This document shows, in pieces, positions 28,509 to 41,106 of a stretch of 64,000 bases of DNA; within the stretch, counting starts at the first letter, position 1, and every line of letters starts with the position of its first letter. The position numbers and the translations under genes were made by a program. The stretch comes from a bacterium. GTDB taxonomy: Bacteria > Joyebacterota > Joyebacteria > Joyebacterales > Joyebacteraceae. Where the stretch lies: NCBI GenBank assembly GCA_025774935.1, contig JALGZK010000005.1:269841-333840 (forward strand), in the 5' to 3' direction. The notes beneath the pieces are model-generated. The model saw only the letters and a list, made by a program, of their open reading frames with translations, searched no databases and was not told the origin of the DNA.

Positions 28509-29135
28509 CTAGGAGACCTTCCCGAGCACGATGCCGAAGGACTCGTTCGCCCCGCGGTCCGCCTCCGCGGACATCGCCTCGAGGGCCCGGTTGGCCTTCT
28601 CGACGAACTCACCGTGCTGCTCGGCGTCGATCCAGCCGAGGTTGATCAGGACGTTGAGCCTCGCCGCGTGGGCGCCGGCCCGGCCCATGAGCGCGGCGAC
28701 GCCGGCGTCGGAGACCGCGTTCTTGTTGCCCTTCTCCGCGACGACCTTCGAGAGGCGGATGACGTCGACGCACTTCTCCATCACGGCCAGCGGGACCGTC
28801 GCGGCGTCGATGAGCGAGGCCTGCATCGCGGCCTTCCTCGCCGCCTTCTCCTCGTCGGTCTCCTTCGGGAGCTTCATCGCCGTCATCACCTTGTCGAACG
28901 CGTTTGCGTCCTCGTCGATGAGCTGTGTGAGCTCGAGTCGGAGCGCCTCCGCCTTCTCCAGTGCGTCCTTCATGTCGGCCTCGACGTCGACGTATTTCTT
29001 CTTGCCGATGGTGAGGTTCGCGACCATCGAGTTGAGCGCTGCCCCGAGCGCGCCAGCCAGCGCGGCCACGCTCCCGCCGCCGGGGGTCGGTGAGTCCGAC
29101 GCGAGCCCCGCCAGGAATCCGTTCAGGTCCGCCAT
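28509..29135 (-). CDS. Formiminotetrahydrofolate cyclodeaminase-family protein
   Basis: This 208-residue all-helical protein matches the cyclodeaminase half of formiminotransferase-cyclodeaminase: SPTPGGGSVAALAGALGAAL near 15-34, a GKKKY segment, VPLAVMEKCVDVIRL, and the C-terminal NLGWIDAE block. It frees ammonia from 5-formimidoyl-THF to give methenyl-THF. The ATG 29135 overlaps the ftcD stop as ATGA, while animal FtcD has both halves in one chain. It closes the histidine run. Confidence 0.9.
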   Translation of the reverse strand: MADLNGFLAGLASDSPTPGGGSVAALAGALGAALNSMVANLTIGKKKYVDVEADMKDALEKAEALRLELTQLIDEDANAFDKVMTAMKLPKETDEEKAARKAAMQASLIDAATVPLAVMEKCVDVIRLSKVVAEKGNKNAVSDAGVAALMGRAGAHAARLNVLINLGWIDAEQHGEFVEKANRALEAMSAEADRGANESFGIVLGKVS

Positions 29136-30043
29136 CACTCCTCCTCGTCTTCCGCAAGCAGATTCTCCAGCACCTGTTCGCTCTTGAAGTCCTCGAGCTG
29201 GAGGTAGAAGTCGGCGCACGCAACGAGAGCCTCCGCCGGCACGAGGCCGACGATCTCGCTCCCGACGACGTTCACGCCGTATCGCTGGGCCTCGCGCTTG
29301 ACGGTCTCGAAGACCCGGAAGAGCGGCGACCCCTTATAGTTCACCATGTTGATCGACACCTGCACGATCCCGCGGTCCTTGATCTCGAACCCCATGGCCT
29401 TGACGTATCGGAAGCCCCCCCGCGCGTGTCTGATCGAGTTCGCGATCTTCTTCGCGATCGCGACGTCCGCCGAGTCGAGATTGATGTTGTAGGCGACGAG
29501 GAACGGCCGCGCCCCGATGGCGGTCGCGCCGGCCGTGGGGTGGATCTTCTTGGGGCCGTAGTCGGGGTCCTTCGCCGGGTTCGTTCCGATCTCGTCCCGA
29601 AGTCCCTCGAACTGACCCTTCCTGACCTTGGCGAGGTTCTCGCGCGTCGGCCGCGTCGCCGCGGCCTCGTACAGGAAGACGGGAATCTCGAGCTCACCAC
29701 CCACCCGCTCGCCGAGCCTCTGCGCGAGCTCAACACAGTCGTCCATCGTCACGCCCTTGACGGGTACGAAAGGACAGACGTCGGTCGCGCCCATGCGCGG
29801 GTGCTCCCCCTCGTGACCAGTGAGATCGACGAGCTCACTTGCCTTCTCTATCCCCCTGAAGGCGCCCTCAAGGACAGCCTCGGGCTCGCCTATGATCGTC
29901 ACGACCGCGCGGTTGTGATCGGCGTCCATCTCCTTGTCGAGGAGCCTCACGCCCTCGACGGCGGTCATGGCGCCGACGATCGTGTCAAGCTTCTCGGGGT
30001 CCCTGCCTTCGCTGAAGTTCGGCACACACTCGACGAGCTTCAT
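29135..30043 (-). CDS. ftcD: Glutamate formimidoyltransferase
   Basis: This 302-residue protein moves the formimidoyl group of N-formimidoyl-glutamate to tetrahydrofolate. CVPNFSEGRDPEKLDTIVGA is the N-terminal signature; HPRMGATDVCPFVPV and PVFLYEAAATRPTRENLAKVRKG lie in the active site, and EIVGLVPAEAL is near the end. It works between hutI and the cyclodeaminase and links histidine breakdown to one-carbon metabolism. Spacing to hutI is 15 bases. Confidence 0.95.
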   Translation of the reverse strand: MKLVECVPNFSEGRDPEKLDTIVGAMTAVEGVRLLDKEMDADHNRAVVTIIGEPEAVLEGAFRGIEKASELVDLTGHEGEHPRMGATDVCPFVPVKGVTMDDCVELAQRLGERVGGELEIPVFLYEAAATRPTRENLAKVRKGQFEGLRDEIGTNPAKDPDYGPKKIHPTAGATAIGARPFLVAYNINLDSADVAIAKKIANSIRHARGGFRYVKAMGFEIKDRGIVQVSINMVNYKGSPLFRVFETVKREAQRYGVNVVGSEIVGLVPAEALVACADFYLQLEDFKSEQVLENLLAEDEEE

Positions 30044-30058
30044 CCGCTGCTCCCTTCT

Positions 30059-31315
30059 CTAGCTCACCACCCGCCCGCGCTTCACGACCGCGCGGACGAG
30101 GTTCACGCCATAGTGATACGGAATCGCACGGTGGTCGTCAACCTCCCAGATGACGAGGTCGCAGAGCTTCCCGACACCGAGGCTCCCGACCTCGTCCCCC
30201 AGGGCGACGGCGCACGCAGCGTTCACCGTCGCCGCCGTCATCGCCTCGGCGGGGGTCATGCGGAGCATCATCGACGCGAGCGAGAGGATGATCTGCATCG
30301 ACTCGGTCATCGAGCTCCCGGGGTTGCAGTCGGTCGCGAGCGCGACCGCCACCCCCTCGTCAATCATCTTCCTCGCGGGGGCGAACGCGGTCTTCCCGAG
30401 CGAGAGCGTCGTCCCGGGAAGAAGGACGGCCACGACGCCCGACCGCGCGAGCGCGCGGATCCCCTCGTCGGACGCACAGACGAGGTGGTCGGCCGACACC
30501 GCGCCGAGCTCGGCCGCGAGCTCCGCCCCGCCCGAGGCGTGAAGCTCGTCCGCGTGGAGCTTGGCCCCGAGCCCCACTCTGAGCCCGGCCTCGAGCACCG
30601 CCCTCGACTGGTCGACGGTGAACACGCCTTCCTCGCAGAAGACGTCGCAGAACCTCGCGAGACCGGCCGCTGCGACCGCTGGCATCATCGTGTCCACGAC
30701 GAGCGAGACGTAGCCGTCGCGGTCGTCCCGCCACTCGTCCGGGAACTCGTGCGCTCCGAGAAACGTGGGCGCGACGTCGATCGCGTGGGTCTTCGCCAGC
30801 TCGCGGACGACCTCGAGCGTCTTCACCTCCGCCTCGAGCTCGAGACCGTAGCCGCTCTTCACCTCGGCAGTCGTCGTCCCGTGCGCGAGCATCGCGTCGA
30901 GCGTCGCCCGGCCGCGTGCAAGCAGGTCGTCGCTGGACGCCGCCCGAAGGCTCCGAACGCTCGACCGGATGCCCCCGCCCGCCTCCGCGATCTCCTCGTA
31001 GCTCTTCCCCTCGACCCTCAACGCGAACTCACCCTCACGAGTCCGGGCGAAGACCGCGTGCGTGTGCGGGTCGACCAAGCCCGGCGTCACGACCGCGCCG
31101 GCGGCGTCGAGCACCACGGTGTCCGCCGACGGCGGGAACGCGGAGAGGACTTCGCCCTCGGGACCGGCCGCGACGATCCGCTCGCCGACCGCGGCGACGG
31201 CGCCGCCCGTGACGAGGCCTAGCTCGCGCATGCCCGCCCCGAGCCTGGGGCCCGGAGGCCCGCCCAGGGTCAGGAGCTCGCCTGCGTTCTGTACGATGAG
31301 GTCGGGTGCCGCCAC
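30059..31315 (-). CDS. hutI: Imidazolonepropionase
   Basis: This 418-residue amidohydrolase opens the imidazolone ring to N-formimino-glutamate. Metal-binding DPHTHAVFARTREGEF, the catalytic KSGYGLELE, PTFLGAHEFP and LATDCNPGSSMTESMQIIL all match HutI. The start is GTG 31315 with AGGAAGG upstream. It is followed by ftcD and preceded by hutU, the usual pathway order; the first enzyme, HutH, is not in the window. Confidence 0.95.
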   Translation of the reverse strand: MAAPDLIVQNAGELLTLGGPPGPRLGAGMRELGLVTGGAVAAVGERIVAAGPEGEVLSAFPPSADTVVLDAAGAVVTPGLVDPHTHAVFARTREGEFALRVEGKSYEEIAEAGGGIRSSVRSLRAASSDDLLARGRATLDAMLAHGTTTAEVKSGYGLELEAEVKTLEVVRELAKTHAIDVAPTFLGAHEFPDEWRDDRDGYVSLVVDTMMPAVAAAGLARFCDVFCEEGVFTVDQSRAVLEAGLRVGLGAKLHADELHASGGAELAAELGAVSADHLVCASDEGIRALARSGVVAVLLPGTTLSLGKTAFAPARKMIDEGVAVALATDCNPGSSMTESMQIILSLASMMLRMTPAEAMTAATVNAACAVALGDEVGSLGVGKLCDLVIWEVDDHRAIPYHYGVNLVRAVVKRGRVVS

Positions 31316-31372
31316 GTTCTTCCTTCCTGTTCAGACGCCCTCGGCCGGAACCACCCGCGGGCGCGGAGTCGC

Positions 31373-32908
31373 TCAGTCCAGCATCGGTATCTTGATCCCG
31401 TGCTTCCTCGCCCACTCCTTAGCGACGTCGTAGCCCGCGTCGGCGTGCCTGGCTACCCCGGTCCCCGGGTCGGTCGTGAGCACGCGCCCGAGCCTCGCGG
31501 CGGCCTCGCGCGTGCCGTCTGCGACGATGACCATGCCGGCGTGGAGCGACTTCCCGATGCCGACGCCGCCCCCGTGGTGGTACGAGACCCACGTGGCGCC
31601 GCCGACGGCGTTCAGGAGCGCGTTCAGGACGGGCCAGTCCGCGATCGCGTCGCTTCCGTCGAGCATGCCCTCGGTCTCCCGGTAGGGCGACGCGACCGAC
31701 CCGCTGTCGAGGTGGTCGCGGCCGATGACGATCGGGGCCGAGATCTCTCCGTTCGCGACGAGGTCGTTGATCGCCAGACCGAACCTCGCACGCTCGCCGT
31801 ACCCGAGCCAGCAGATCCGCGACGGGAGCCCCTGGAAGTGCACCTTCTCTCGCGCCATCGTGATCCAGCGCCGGAGTGCCTCGTCCTCGGGGAAGAGCTC
31901 GAGCACGAGATCGTCGGTGCGGTAGATGTCCTCGGGGTCGCCCGAGAGAGCGACCCAGCGGAACGGCCCCTTCCCCTGGCAGAAGAGCGGACGGATGTAC
32001 GCGGGGACGAACCCCGGGTAGTCGAACGCCTCGTCGACGCCCGCGTCCTTCGCCTGGCCGCGGAGGTTGAGCGTCATCCCTCCCGGGACGTACCCGTGGA
32101 GCGCGTCGTGAGCCGACGTCTGGTCGGTGACGACGTCGGGGACGACGCCGCGACGCGCGAGCTCGGGCAGAACGTCCGCGCAGTTCCCGACGAGTCCGAC
32201 CGAGAGGGCAGCACCCTTCGCGACGGCGCCGTCGACAATGTCGAGCGCGGTGTCGAGATCATCGACCATGCGGTCGCAGTACCCGGTGTCGAGACGCTTC
32301 CGGATGCGGTCGCGGTCGACCTCGACGCACAGGCAGACACCCTCGTTCATCGTGACAGCCAGCGGCTGCGCGCCGCCCATCCCACCCATGCCGCCCGTGA
32401 GAACGAGCTTGCCCCGGAGGGTCCCGCCGAAGTGCTGCCGCGCGAGCTCCGCGAGGGTCTCGTACGTGCCCTGGAGGATCCCCTGCGTCCCGATGTAGAT
32501 CCAGCTCCCGGCCGTCATCTGCCCGTACATGATCAGGCCCTTCCGCTCGAGCTCGCGAAACGCCTCCCACGTCGCCCAGTCCCCGACGAGGTTCGAGTTC
32601 GCGATGAGCACGCGAGGAGCGTCCCGATGCGTCGTGAAGACCCCCACGGGCTTCCCCGACTGGACGAGGAGCGTCTCGTCCTCGCCGAGCTCCCTGAGCG
32701 CACGGACGATCGCGTCGAAGGCCTCCCAGCTCCTCGCGGCCTTGCCGCTCCCGCCGTAGATGATAAGCTCGTCGGGGTTCTCGGCGACTTCGGGGTCGAG
32801 GTTGTTCATGATCATGCGGAGGGCCGCCTCCTGGAGCCATCCCTTGCAGGAGAGCTCGGTCCCCCGGGGAGCCCTGACGGCTCTTGCCTCGCCGGTCTTC
32901 CGTTCCAT
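31373..32908 (-). CDS. hutU: Urocanate hydratase with an apparent internal deletion
   Basis: This 511-residue protein is clearly HutU ([22 protein letters not shown] at the start, [17 protein letters not shown] for NAD binding, [31 protein letters not shown]), but it is about 40 residues shorter than the usual 550. Near residues 270-285 the sequence runs directly from the conserved YVPGGMT to [14 protein letters not shown], whereas family members have roughly 40-45 residues between, including a FDYGNN segment. The rest of the chain is intact and in frame. Whether the enzyme still works is unclear. It adds water to urocanate in histidine breakdown. Confidence 0.9.
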   Translation of the reverse strand: MERKTGEARAVRAPRGTELSCKGWLQEAALRMIMNNLDPEVAENPDELIIYGGSGKAARSWEAFDAIVRALRELGEDETLLVQSGKPVGVFTTHRDAPRVLIANSNLVGDWATWEAFRELERKGLIMYGQMTAGSWIYIGTQGILQGTYETLAELARQHFGGTLRGKLVLTGGMGGMGGAQPLAVTMNEGVCLCVEVDRDRIRKRLDTGYCDRMVDDLDTALDIVDGAVAKGAALSVGLVGNCADVLPELARRGVVPDVVTDQTSAHDALHGYVPGGMTLNLRGQAKDAGVDEAFDYPGFVPAYIRPLFCQGKGPFRWVALSGDPEDIYRTDDLVLELFPEDEALRRWITMAREKVHFQGLPSRICWLGYGERARFGLAINDLVANGEISAPIVIGRDHLDSGSVASPYRETEGMLDGSDAIADWPVLNALLNAVGGATWVSYHHGGGVGIGKSLHAGMVIVADGTREAAARLGRVLTTDPGTGVARHADAGYDVAKEWARKHGIKIPMLD

Positions 32909-32955
32909 GCGTGTGTCCTCCGGGTCGCGTCTGTCCGTGTCTCGAGGGGTCCCGG

Positions 32956-35823
32956 TCAGGCCCCCGTCTGCTCAGCGTGGACCGCCCCGATCGCGTTCAG
33001 AAGCTCGCCCTCCGACCCTGCGATGAACGCCCGCGTGGGGAGCTGCTCGAGGAGCCTCGCGCCGTAGCGCTTGGTCTCGAGCCTGCTGTCGAGGAAGACG
33101 ACGACGCCCGTGTCGGTCGTCGACCGGATGAGCCGGCCGAACCCCTGCCGCAGTCGTATCGCCGTCCTCGGGACCATGTAGCGGTCGAACGACCTCTCAC
33201 CGTCCATCTCGTAGCGCTCGCAGTGAGCCTCAACGACGGGGTCGCGCGGGACGGGGAACGGGAGCTTCACGATGATGAGCTGCTCGAGCGAGCGCCCGGG
33301 AACGTCGACTCCTTCCCAGAAGCTGCTCGTCGCGAGGAGGACCGAGTCGGTCTCCCGCGCGAACTGGTCGAGGAGCGCGGACGCCCCTCCCCCGTGGCCC
33401 TGCCCCAGGACGAGCTTACCTCGCGCCGTCAGTGGATCCCGCACTGTCTTGAAGACCGCGTCGAGCGCCGAACGCGCGGTGAAGAGGACGAGCGTGCCCC
33501 CCTCGGCCGGCGCCGCGAGCTTGACGACGAGGTCCGCGACGACCTGATTGAACCCCGAGGACGAGGGCGGTGGCAGCCACGACGCGACGGCGGCGATCGA
33601 CTGGCGGTCGTGGTCGTACGGGCTCCCGACGTCGAGGTCGAGCACCTGCCAGTCCGGGAGACGGTCGAGCCCCACCCTCTCCATGAAGAACCCGAACGAA
33701 TCGTCGACCGTGAGCGTCGCGGAGGTCATCACGATCGAGTCGATCCTCGAGTAGAGGAAGTCGCCCATGAGCTCGGCGACCGAGACGGGCGCGCTCCGCA
33801 TCTCGCACTCGCGTCCCTCCCGATAGGTCCGGACCTCGAGCCAGAAGACGCTCTCCGGGTCCATCGCGGAGGCCACGTAGTCGAGGTCCTGGGCGAACGT
33901 CCTTGCGCGCTCCGAGTGGAACGTGAGGCCCTGGACGATCGAGTCGACGCGGGCGAGATCGGTGTCGGCGACGAGGTTCGCCAGCGCCTCGGCTCCCTCC
34001 GCCACGACCCCGAACGTCCGGACGGCCTCCTCGAGCTCACACGCCAGGAGCGTCCCGGCTGTCTCGTCGTCTTCCCTCTGTCCGTATCTGAGCTTCCCGA
34101 ACTCGACCGGCTTCCCGTCGTTCAGCTCCTCGTGGCGACCGGAGAGCGCGGCGAAGAACGCCTCTGACGCGCTCTGCGCCTCGGAGACGTCGTCCACGAG
34201 CCTCCGCGCGGCCACGACGACCGTCGAGAGGATCCCGGCATCGTCGCCTGCCTCGGCCTCCTCGAGAAGCTCCGCGAGGTCGCCGCTCTCGATCCCGTCC
34301 TTCCGGTACAGGCTGTCAAGGACGGCGCGCGCGCGCCACACGCTGGCACGCCGCCCGAGGTGCTCGGTCGCGACCTGCTCGATGTTGTGCGCCTCGTCGC
34401 AGACGAGGTACGAGTACTCGCCGAGGATGCGGTTCCCCGCCTCGGTGTCGCTGAAGAGGAGCGAGTGGTTGACGATGACGACGTGCGCGGCCTGAGCGGC
34501 ACGCCTCGCGTTCAGGAGGTAGCACCGATCGCTCGAGGGGCAGCGCTGCCCGAGGCACGGGCCGCCGTCCGACGAGACCCTGCTCCAGAGGTATCCGCGC
34601 CTCCGGAAGGCCGCGTTCTCGCTGATGTCGCCGGAGGTTGTCTCTTCTTCCCAGAGCGCGAGAGGCAGAAGCTCGGCCCTCTCCGACGGGGAGAGGCCGC
34701 GCTGGAGGATCCCCAGCCAGCGCTCGACGCAGATGTAGTTGCCGCGCCCTTTCAGGAGCGACACGCTGAACTCGTCGTCCATCGTCTCCTCCAGGAACGG
34801 CACGTCCTTCATGAACAGCTGTTCCTGGAGGTTCTTCGTGTTGGTCGAGACGACGACACGCTCGCCGTTGGCGACCGCGAACGCGATCGACGGCACGAGG
34901 TACGCCAGCGACTTCCCGACTCCCGTGCCCGCCTCGACGACCAGGTGGACGCCCGCCACAAGCGCGTCCCCGACGGCCCTCATCATCTGGACCTGCTCGC
35001 GACGCTCCTCGTAGTCGGTCAGCCTCCGCGAGATGGTGCCGCCGTCCTCGAAGAGCCCCTCCAGAGCGTCCAGGTCGATGTCGATCTTCTCCTCGGTCGG
35101 GAACCGGGGGATCTCGACGCGCCGCGCGTTGTCGTATCTCAGGAGCTCGACCGCCCTGTCGCCGTGGTCGGGGAGCGCGAACGGGTCGAGCCGTCCCTCC
35201 GACCGCTCCTTCGCGGCCTCGAGGAGCTTCGCGACTTCGGGACGCGCGAGCCGGAGCATCCGCCCGACGATCGCCGAGCCGACCTGGTCCAGGACGCCAA
35301 GGAGCTCGAGGAAGAGGAACGCGACCGCCCTCGCGTCGTCTGCGGCCCTGTGAGCGCGCTCGTGAGTGATGCCGAAGAACTCCACCAGCTTGGCGAGCCG
35401 GTGGCTCGGGAGCCGCGGGAGGAGAGCTCTCGAGATCTCCAGGGTGTCGAAGACACCGCCCCGGCCGGCGAGGAGATCCGGGTCGTTGTTCGCCGCCGCC
35501 GAGAGGAAGGCGATGTCGAACCCCGCCGAGTGCGCCACGAGAGGATCGTCTCCGAGGTACGCGATGAGATCGGGAAGGACGTCCTCTATGCGCGGCGCGC
35601 CGGACAGGTCGGCGTCCTTGATGCCGGTCAAATAGACCACGTCAGGAGGGATCGGAATCCCCGGGTCGACGAACGTCTCGAACGTGTCGACGACCTCGCC
35701 GTCGGTGATTCGTGTCGCCCCGATCTCGATGATCCGGTCGACGGACGAGTCGACGCCCGTGGTCTCCAGGTCCAGCCCGATGAACGTGCGGGGGTACTCC
35801 GCGGTCGCGGGAGCGCCGGTCAT
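32956..35823 (-). CDS. DinG-family helicase with N-terminal DnaQ-like exonuclease domain
   Basis: This 955-residue protein begins with a DEDD exonuclease domain ([10 protein letters not shown] with Asp18 and Glu20; [17 protein letters not shown]) and continues with an XPD/DinG superfamily-2 helicase: Walker [10 protein letters not shown] near 293-301, [10 protein letters not shown] (DEAH box), [16 protein letters not shown], and a C-terminal motif [10 protein letters not shown]. Cysteines in NYICVERW and [14 protein letters not shown] fit an Fe-S site. It may process DNA or RNA during replication or repair. ATG 35823 overlaps the thiC stop by 4 bases; a longer frame is a thiC shadow. Confidence 0.93.
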   Translation of the reverse strand: MTGAPATAEYPRTFIGLDLETTGVDSSVDRIIEIGATRITDGEVVDTFETFVDPGIPIPPDVVYLTGIKDADLSGAPRIEDVLPDLIAYLGDDPLVAHSAGFDIAFLSAAANNDPDLLAGRGGVFDTLEISRALLPRLPSHRLAKLVEFFGITHERAHRAADDARAVAFLFLELLGVLDQVGSAIVGRMLRLARPEVAKLLEAAKERSEGRLDPFALPDHGDRAVELLRYDNARRVEIPRFPTEEKIDIDLDALEGLFEDGGTISRRLTDYEERREQVQMMRAVGDALVAGVHLVVEAGTGVGKSLAYLVPSIAFAVANGERVVVSTNTKNLQEQLFMKDVPFLEETMDDEFSVSLLKGRGNYICVERWLGILQRGLSPSERAELLPLALWEEETTSGDISENAAFRRRGYLWSRVSSDGGPCLGQRCPSSDRCYLLNARRAAQAAHVVIVNHSLLFSDTEAGNRILGEYSYLVCDEAHNIEQVATEHLGRRASVWRARAVLDSLYRKDGIESGDLAELLEEAEAGDDAGILSTVVVAARRLVDDVSEAQSASEAFFAALSGRHEELNDGKPVEFGKLRYGQREDDETAGTLLACELEEAVRTFGVVAEGAEALANLVADTDLARVDSIVQGLTFHSERARTFAQDLDYVASAMDPESVFWLEVRTYREGRECEMRSAPVSVAELMGDFLYSRIDSIVMTSATLTVDDSFGFFMERVGLDRLPDWQVLDLDVGSPYDHDRQSIAAVASWLPPPSSSGFNQVVADLVVKLAAPAEGGTLVLFTARSALDAVFKTVRDPLTARGKLVLGQGHGGGASALLDQFARETDSVLLATSSFWEGVDVPGRSLEQLIIVKLPFPVPRDPVVEAHCERYEMDGERSFDRYMVPRTAIRLRQGFGRLIRSTTDTGVVVFLDSRLETKRYGARLLEQLPTRAFIAGSEGELLNAIGAVHAEQTGA

Positions 35824-37109
35824 CCGCCCTCCCGTTCCCGGACCTGCGTCATCTTCCTGATGGCGCAGAACTCGCCGCACATGGTGCACAGCTCGTCGTC
35901 CTTCGGAGGGGACGCGTCGCGGAACGCCTTCGCCTTCTCGGGGTCGAGCGAGAGCCGGATGACCTCCTCCCAGTCGAGGGATCTCCTCGCCTGAGAGAGC
36001 CTGTCGTCCCACTCGCGCGCGCCAGGGATCCCCTTGCCGACGTCGGCCGCGTGCGCGGCGACCCGGAGCGTGTAGACGCCCTCGCGGACGTCGTCTACGG
36101 TCGGGAGCCTGAGGTGCTCGGCGGGCGTCACGTAGCAGAGGAAATCCGCTCCCGCCATCGCGGCGATGGCGCCCCCGATCGCGGCGCCCACGTGGTCGTA
36201 CCCGGGCGCGACGTCGGTCACGAGCGGACCGAGCACGTAGAACGGCGCCCCGTCGCAGAGCGACTTCTCGAGGTCGACCGACGCCTCGACGAGGTGGAGC
36301 GGCACGTGGCCGGGCCCCTCGACGATCGTCTGGACGCCACGCGCCCTGGCACGGAAGACGAGCTCCGAGATCACGGTGAGTTCGGCGACCTGCGCCGCGT
36401 CGTTCGCGTCGGCGAGCGCCCCCGGCCTCAGACCGTCCCCGAGCGAGATCGTGAGGTCGTACTCGCGACACATGTCGAGAAGGTCGTCGTATCGCTCGTA
36501 GAGCGGGTTCTCCCGGCCGTTGTGGGCCATCCACTCCATGAGGAACGACCCGCCCCTCGACACGACGTCGGCGATCCTGGGCGTCCGCCTGCAGTGCTCT
36601 GCCACCTCGAGGGTGACGCCGCAGTGCACGGTGACGAAGTCGACGCCGTCCTTCGCGTGGTCCTCGACGGCCCCCAGCATGTCGTCGGCCGTCATGCTGA
36701 TCATGCCCCGCCCGTCCCGCCGCGCGCGGACCGCCGCCTGATAGATGGGAACCGTTCCCACCGGCACGGGCGACCGTTCGACGATGGCCCTCCTGATCGC
36801 GTCGATGTCACCGCCGGTCGAGAGGTCCATGACAGCGTCCGCGCCCGCCTCGACGGCCGCGTCGAGCTTCGCCAGCTCAGTCTCGAGGTCCGAAGCGTCG
36901 GCCGACGTCCCGATATTCGCGTTGATCTTCGTCCGCAGGCCCTCTCCCAGCCCCACAGCCCGATGCGAACTCAGACGGTTCTTCGGGATGACGACGGTGC
37001 CTCGAGCGATCTTCTCGACAAGCTCCCGGACGTCGAGCCCCTCCTCGCTCGCGACGCTCTTCATCTCCTCGGTCGCGCGGCCCTCGCGGGCCGCATCCAT
37101 CTGAAGCAT
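35820..37109 (-). CDS. thiC: Phosphomethylpyrimidine synthase ThiC
   Basis: This 429-residue radical-SAM enzyme turns aminoimidazole ribotide into HMP phosphate for thiamine. It has NANIGTSADASDLETELAKL, IVEGPGHVPLHLVEASVDLEK, PGYDHVGAAIGGAIAA and the C-terminal CxxCxxxxC cluster in CTMCGEFC (about 408-415). ATG 37109 lies 50 bases after ligA. No THI-box (TPP riboswitch) is visible in that short gap. It is likely read with ligA and the DinG-type gene. Confidence 0.96.
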   Translation of the reverse strand: MLQMDAAREGRATEEMKSVASEEGLDVRELVEKIARGTVVIPKNRLSSHRAVGLGEGLRTKINANIGTSADASDLETELAKLDAAVEAGADAVMDLSTGGDIDAIRRAIVERSPVPVGTVPIYQAAVRARRDGRGMISMTADDMLGAVEDHAKDGVDFVTVHCGVTLEVAEHCRRTPRIADVVSRGGSFLMEWMAHNGRENPLYERYDDLLDMCREYDLTISLGDGLRPGALADANDAAQVAELTVISELVFRARARGVQTIVEGPGHVPLHLVEASVDLEKSLCDGAPFYVLGPLVTDVAPGYDHVGAAIGGAIAAMAGADFLCYVTPAEHLRLPTVDDVREGVYTLRVAAHAADVGKGIPGAREWDDRLSQARRSLDWEEVIRLSLDPEKAKAFRDASPPKDDELCTMCGEFCAIRKMTQVREREGG

Positions 37110-37159
37110 GAGTGCCTTCCTTTGTTGTCTTCCTCCGAGTCCGGCCGATCGCTCCCCCG

Positions 37160-39235
<2,076 letters not shown>

Positions 39236-41032
39236 TCAGAACTCCCGGACCAGGCCGACGTGCAGACTCCCGTCGAGGACGCCGGCGCCTTCCCGGAGGC
39301 CGTAGTCAACGCCGATTATACCCAAGCGGGTTTCCGCCCGCAACCCGATTCCGTATCCTAACTTAATGTCCTCAGCGGGATTAGACCCGCTGCGCCTGAA
39401 CCAGGCCACGTCGACGAACGCGAGCGCGCGGGAGTAGCGCCCGAGGATGAACCGATACTCGACCTGCCCCATGGCGATCTGGTCGCCACGGATGAACTCC
39501 TCGGGATAGCCGCGGAGGCCCGATGCGCCACCGAGGACGAGAAGCTCATGGAACGGGATCGGATCCTCTGTGCTCACGATGCTCTCGAGTCTCGCCTCGA
39601 AGGCGACGACCTGCCTCGGGCGCGTACTGACGTACGTCGCTCCCCTCAGCTTCACCGTCGCCGAGGTGTACCGGTCTCCCGAGTCGCGCTCTTCCTTCGC
39701 GGCGTACTCCAGGAACCCGATCGCGGAGATTCCCCGCGTGGGGTTCGCAGGGACGTCGGCCGTGTCGTACTCCGTCGTGAGCGCCGTCCTGTAGCTCACG
39801 GACGTCGACTCATCGGCCGCTCCGGGGACGTAGCGCAACGCCCCGACCGACCACGTGACGCGCGTCGCGTCCCCCATGCGCGCCATGACGTATATGTCGC
39901 CCTCGGTCGTCGTGTAGATCGTGTCGCGGATCGACTGACTCCCCCAGAGGCCGACGTCGATCGGCGCGCCCAGCAGCCACGGCTCGCGGTACGAGAACGA
40001 GATGCGCGTCTCGAACGGATTCGGCCTGACCCACTCGGCGGTCGCCTGACGGCCCGTTCCGGCGATGTTCATGAGCGCGATGTCCAACCTGCCGGTGAGC
40101 TCCCCCTCGTCCTGACCCGGAACTGCGATGTACCCGAGCACGCCGGAGATCCTGTTCGACGTGCCCTCCTCGACCTCGATCCCGACCGTCGCCGCGCCCG
40201 TGGCCGGATCGACTGCGACGACCGGCTCGGACACGTGCCTGAAGAGCTCGAGCCGCTCGAGCCGGGGCCTCACTCCCTCGATCGTCGAGGCGCTGTAGAG
40301 CTCTCCCGTCTTGATACCGGACTCGCGCTCGATCACGTAGGGCTTCGTCACGTCATTCCCGCTGACCACGATGTCGGCGAACGTCGTCTCGATCCCCTCG
40401 TCGACGCTGATCCCGAGCCTGAGGCGTCCGTCCTCGCCGAGATTGGCGGAGGCTGGCGTCACGGTGGCAAAGGGGCGACCGCTGTCGGCGTACTCCCGGA
40501 CGAGGGTCTCGATGTCCCTCGCGAGGGCGTCCGCCGTGACGACGTCACCGGGCGAGAGGTCGACGTGCGCGGCGACCCGCTCGAGGGCGATCGACTCGAC
40601 TCCTTCGAGATCGACCGACCCCAGCCTGACCTCGGGCCCCTCGTCGACGGTGACGAGCACTGACACGCCGTCGTCGGCCTCGCTCCACTCGATCCCGACG
40701 CGTGCGAAGGGCCGCCCGACCTCGGCGAGACGCGACACGAGCGAGTCGGCGCCGGCTGAGAGCGCCACCTCGTCGAACGGGAGGTCCAGGTCCGGGACGA
40801 CGATCCCCGCGACCTCGCGGGAGCTCAGGCTCTCGTGGCCCTCGACCTCGACGCGGGCGACGGGTGGACGGACGTCCGGCGACGCGTCCTGCGAGGCGTC
40901 CGGTCCCGAGCCCGGTCCCGTGCCCTGGTCGGCCGCGAGCGCAGGCAGCGCGGGGAGCGCGACAGCGAGGACGAGCAGCGCCAGGGCGCGGCTCGCTGTC
41001 CTCCTGTTCCGCCTCTTGTTCCGCTCTGCCAT
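39236..41032 (-). CDS. Omp85-family outer-membrane assembly protein with three POTRA domains
   Basis: This 598-residue protein has a signal peptide (LVLAVALPALPALA, cleavage near 34), about three POTRA domains (45-118, 119-198, 199-275; GRPFARV and GRPFATV recur), and a barrel with the Omp85 signature GLRGYPEEF near residue 515 and a C-terminal Phe. Three POTRAs and this length suit TamA better than BamA, which has five. It lies 75 bases downstream of the SprA-like gene, at the end of the secretion locus, so it may insert that protein. ATG 41032 has GGGAG upstream. Confidence 0.85.
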   Translation of the reverse strand: MAERNKRRNRRTASRALALLVLAVALPALPALAADQGTGPGSGPDASQDASPDVRPPVARVEVEGHESLSSREVAGIVVPDLDLPFDEVALSAGADSLVSRLAEVGRPFARVGIEWSEADDGVSVLVTVDEGPEVRLGSVDLEGVESIALERVAAHVDLSPGDVVTADALARDIETLVREYADSGRPFATVTPASANLGEDGRLRLGISVDEGIETTFADIVVSGNDVTKPYVIERESGIKTGELYSASTIEGVRPRLERLELFRHVSEPVVAVDPATGAATVGIEVEEGTSNRISGVLGYIAVPGQDEGELTGRLDIALMNIAGTGRQATAEWVRPNPFETRISFSYREPWLLGAPIDVGLWGSQSIRDTIYTTTEGDIYVMARMGDATRVTWSVGALRYVPGAADESTSVSYRTALTTEYDTADVPANPTRGISAIGFLEYAAKEERDSGDRYTSATVKLRGATYVSTRPRQVVAFEARLESIVSTEDPIPFHELLVLGGASGLRGYPEEFIRGDQIAMGQVEYRFILGRYSRALAFVDVAWFRRSGSNPAEDIKLGYGIGLRAETRLGIIGVDYGLREGAGVLDGSLHVGLVREF

Positions 41033-41106
41033 CGTCTCCCGTCCTCTCCCGGGTCGCGCTCGCGCCCGGCAACGGCCAGCCCGCTGGAGCCTGCGGGAAG
41101 AACGCG

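Noticed and set aside
28509-32908. Histidine ammonia-lyase (hutH) within the hut run
   Set aside because: No MIO-motif (Ala-Ser-Gly) protein in the window; it must be elsewhere or missing.
37110-37159. Possible TPP riboswitch before thiC
   Set aside because: The gap is only 50 bases and has no THI-box pattern.
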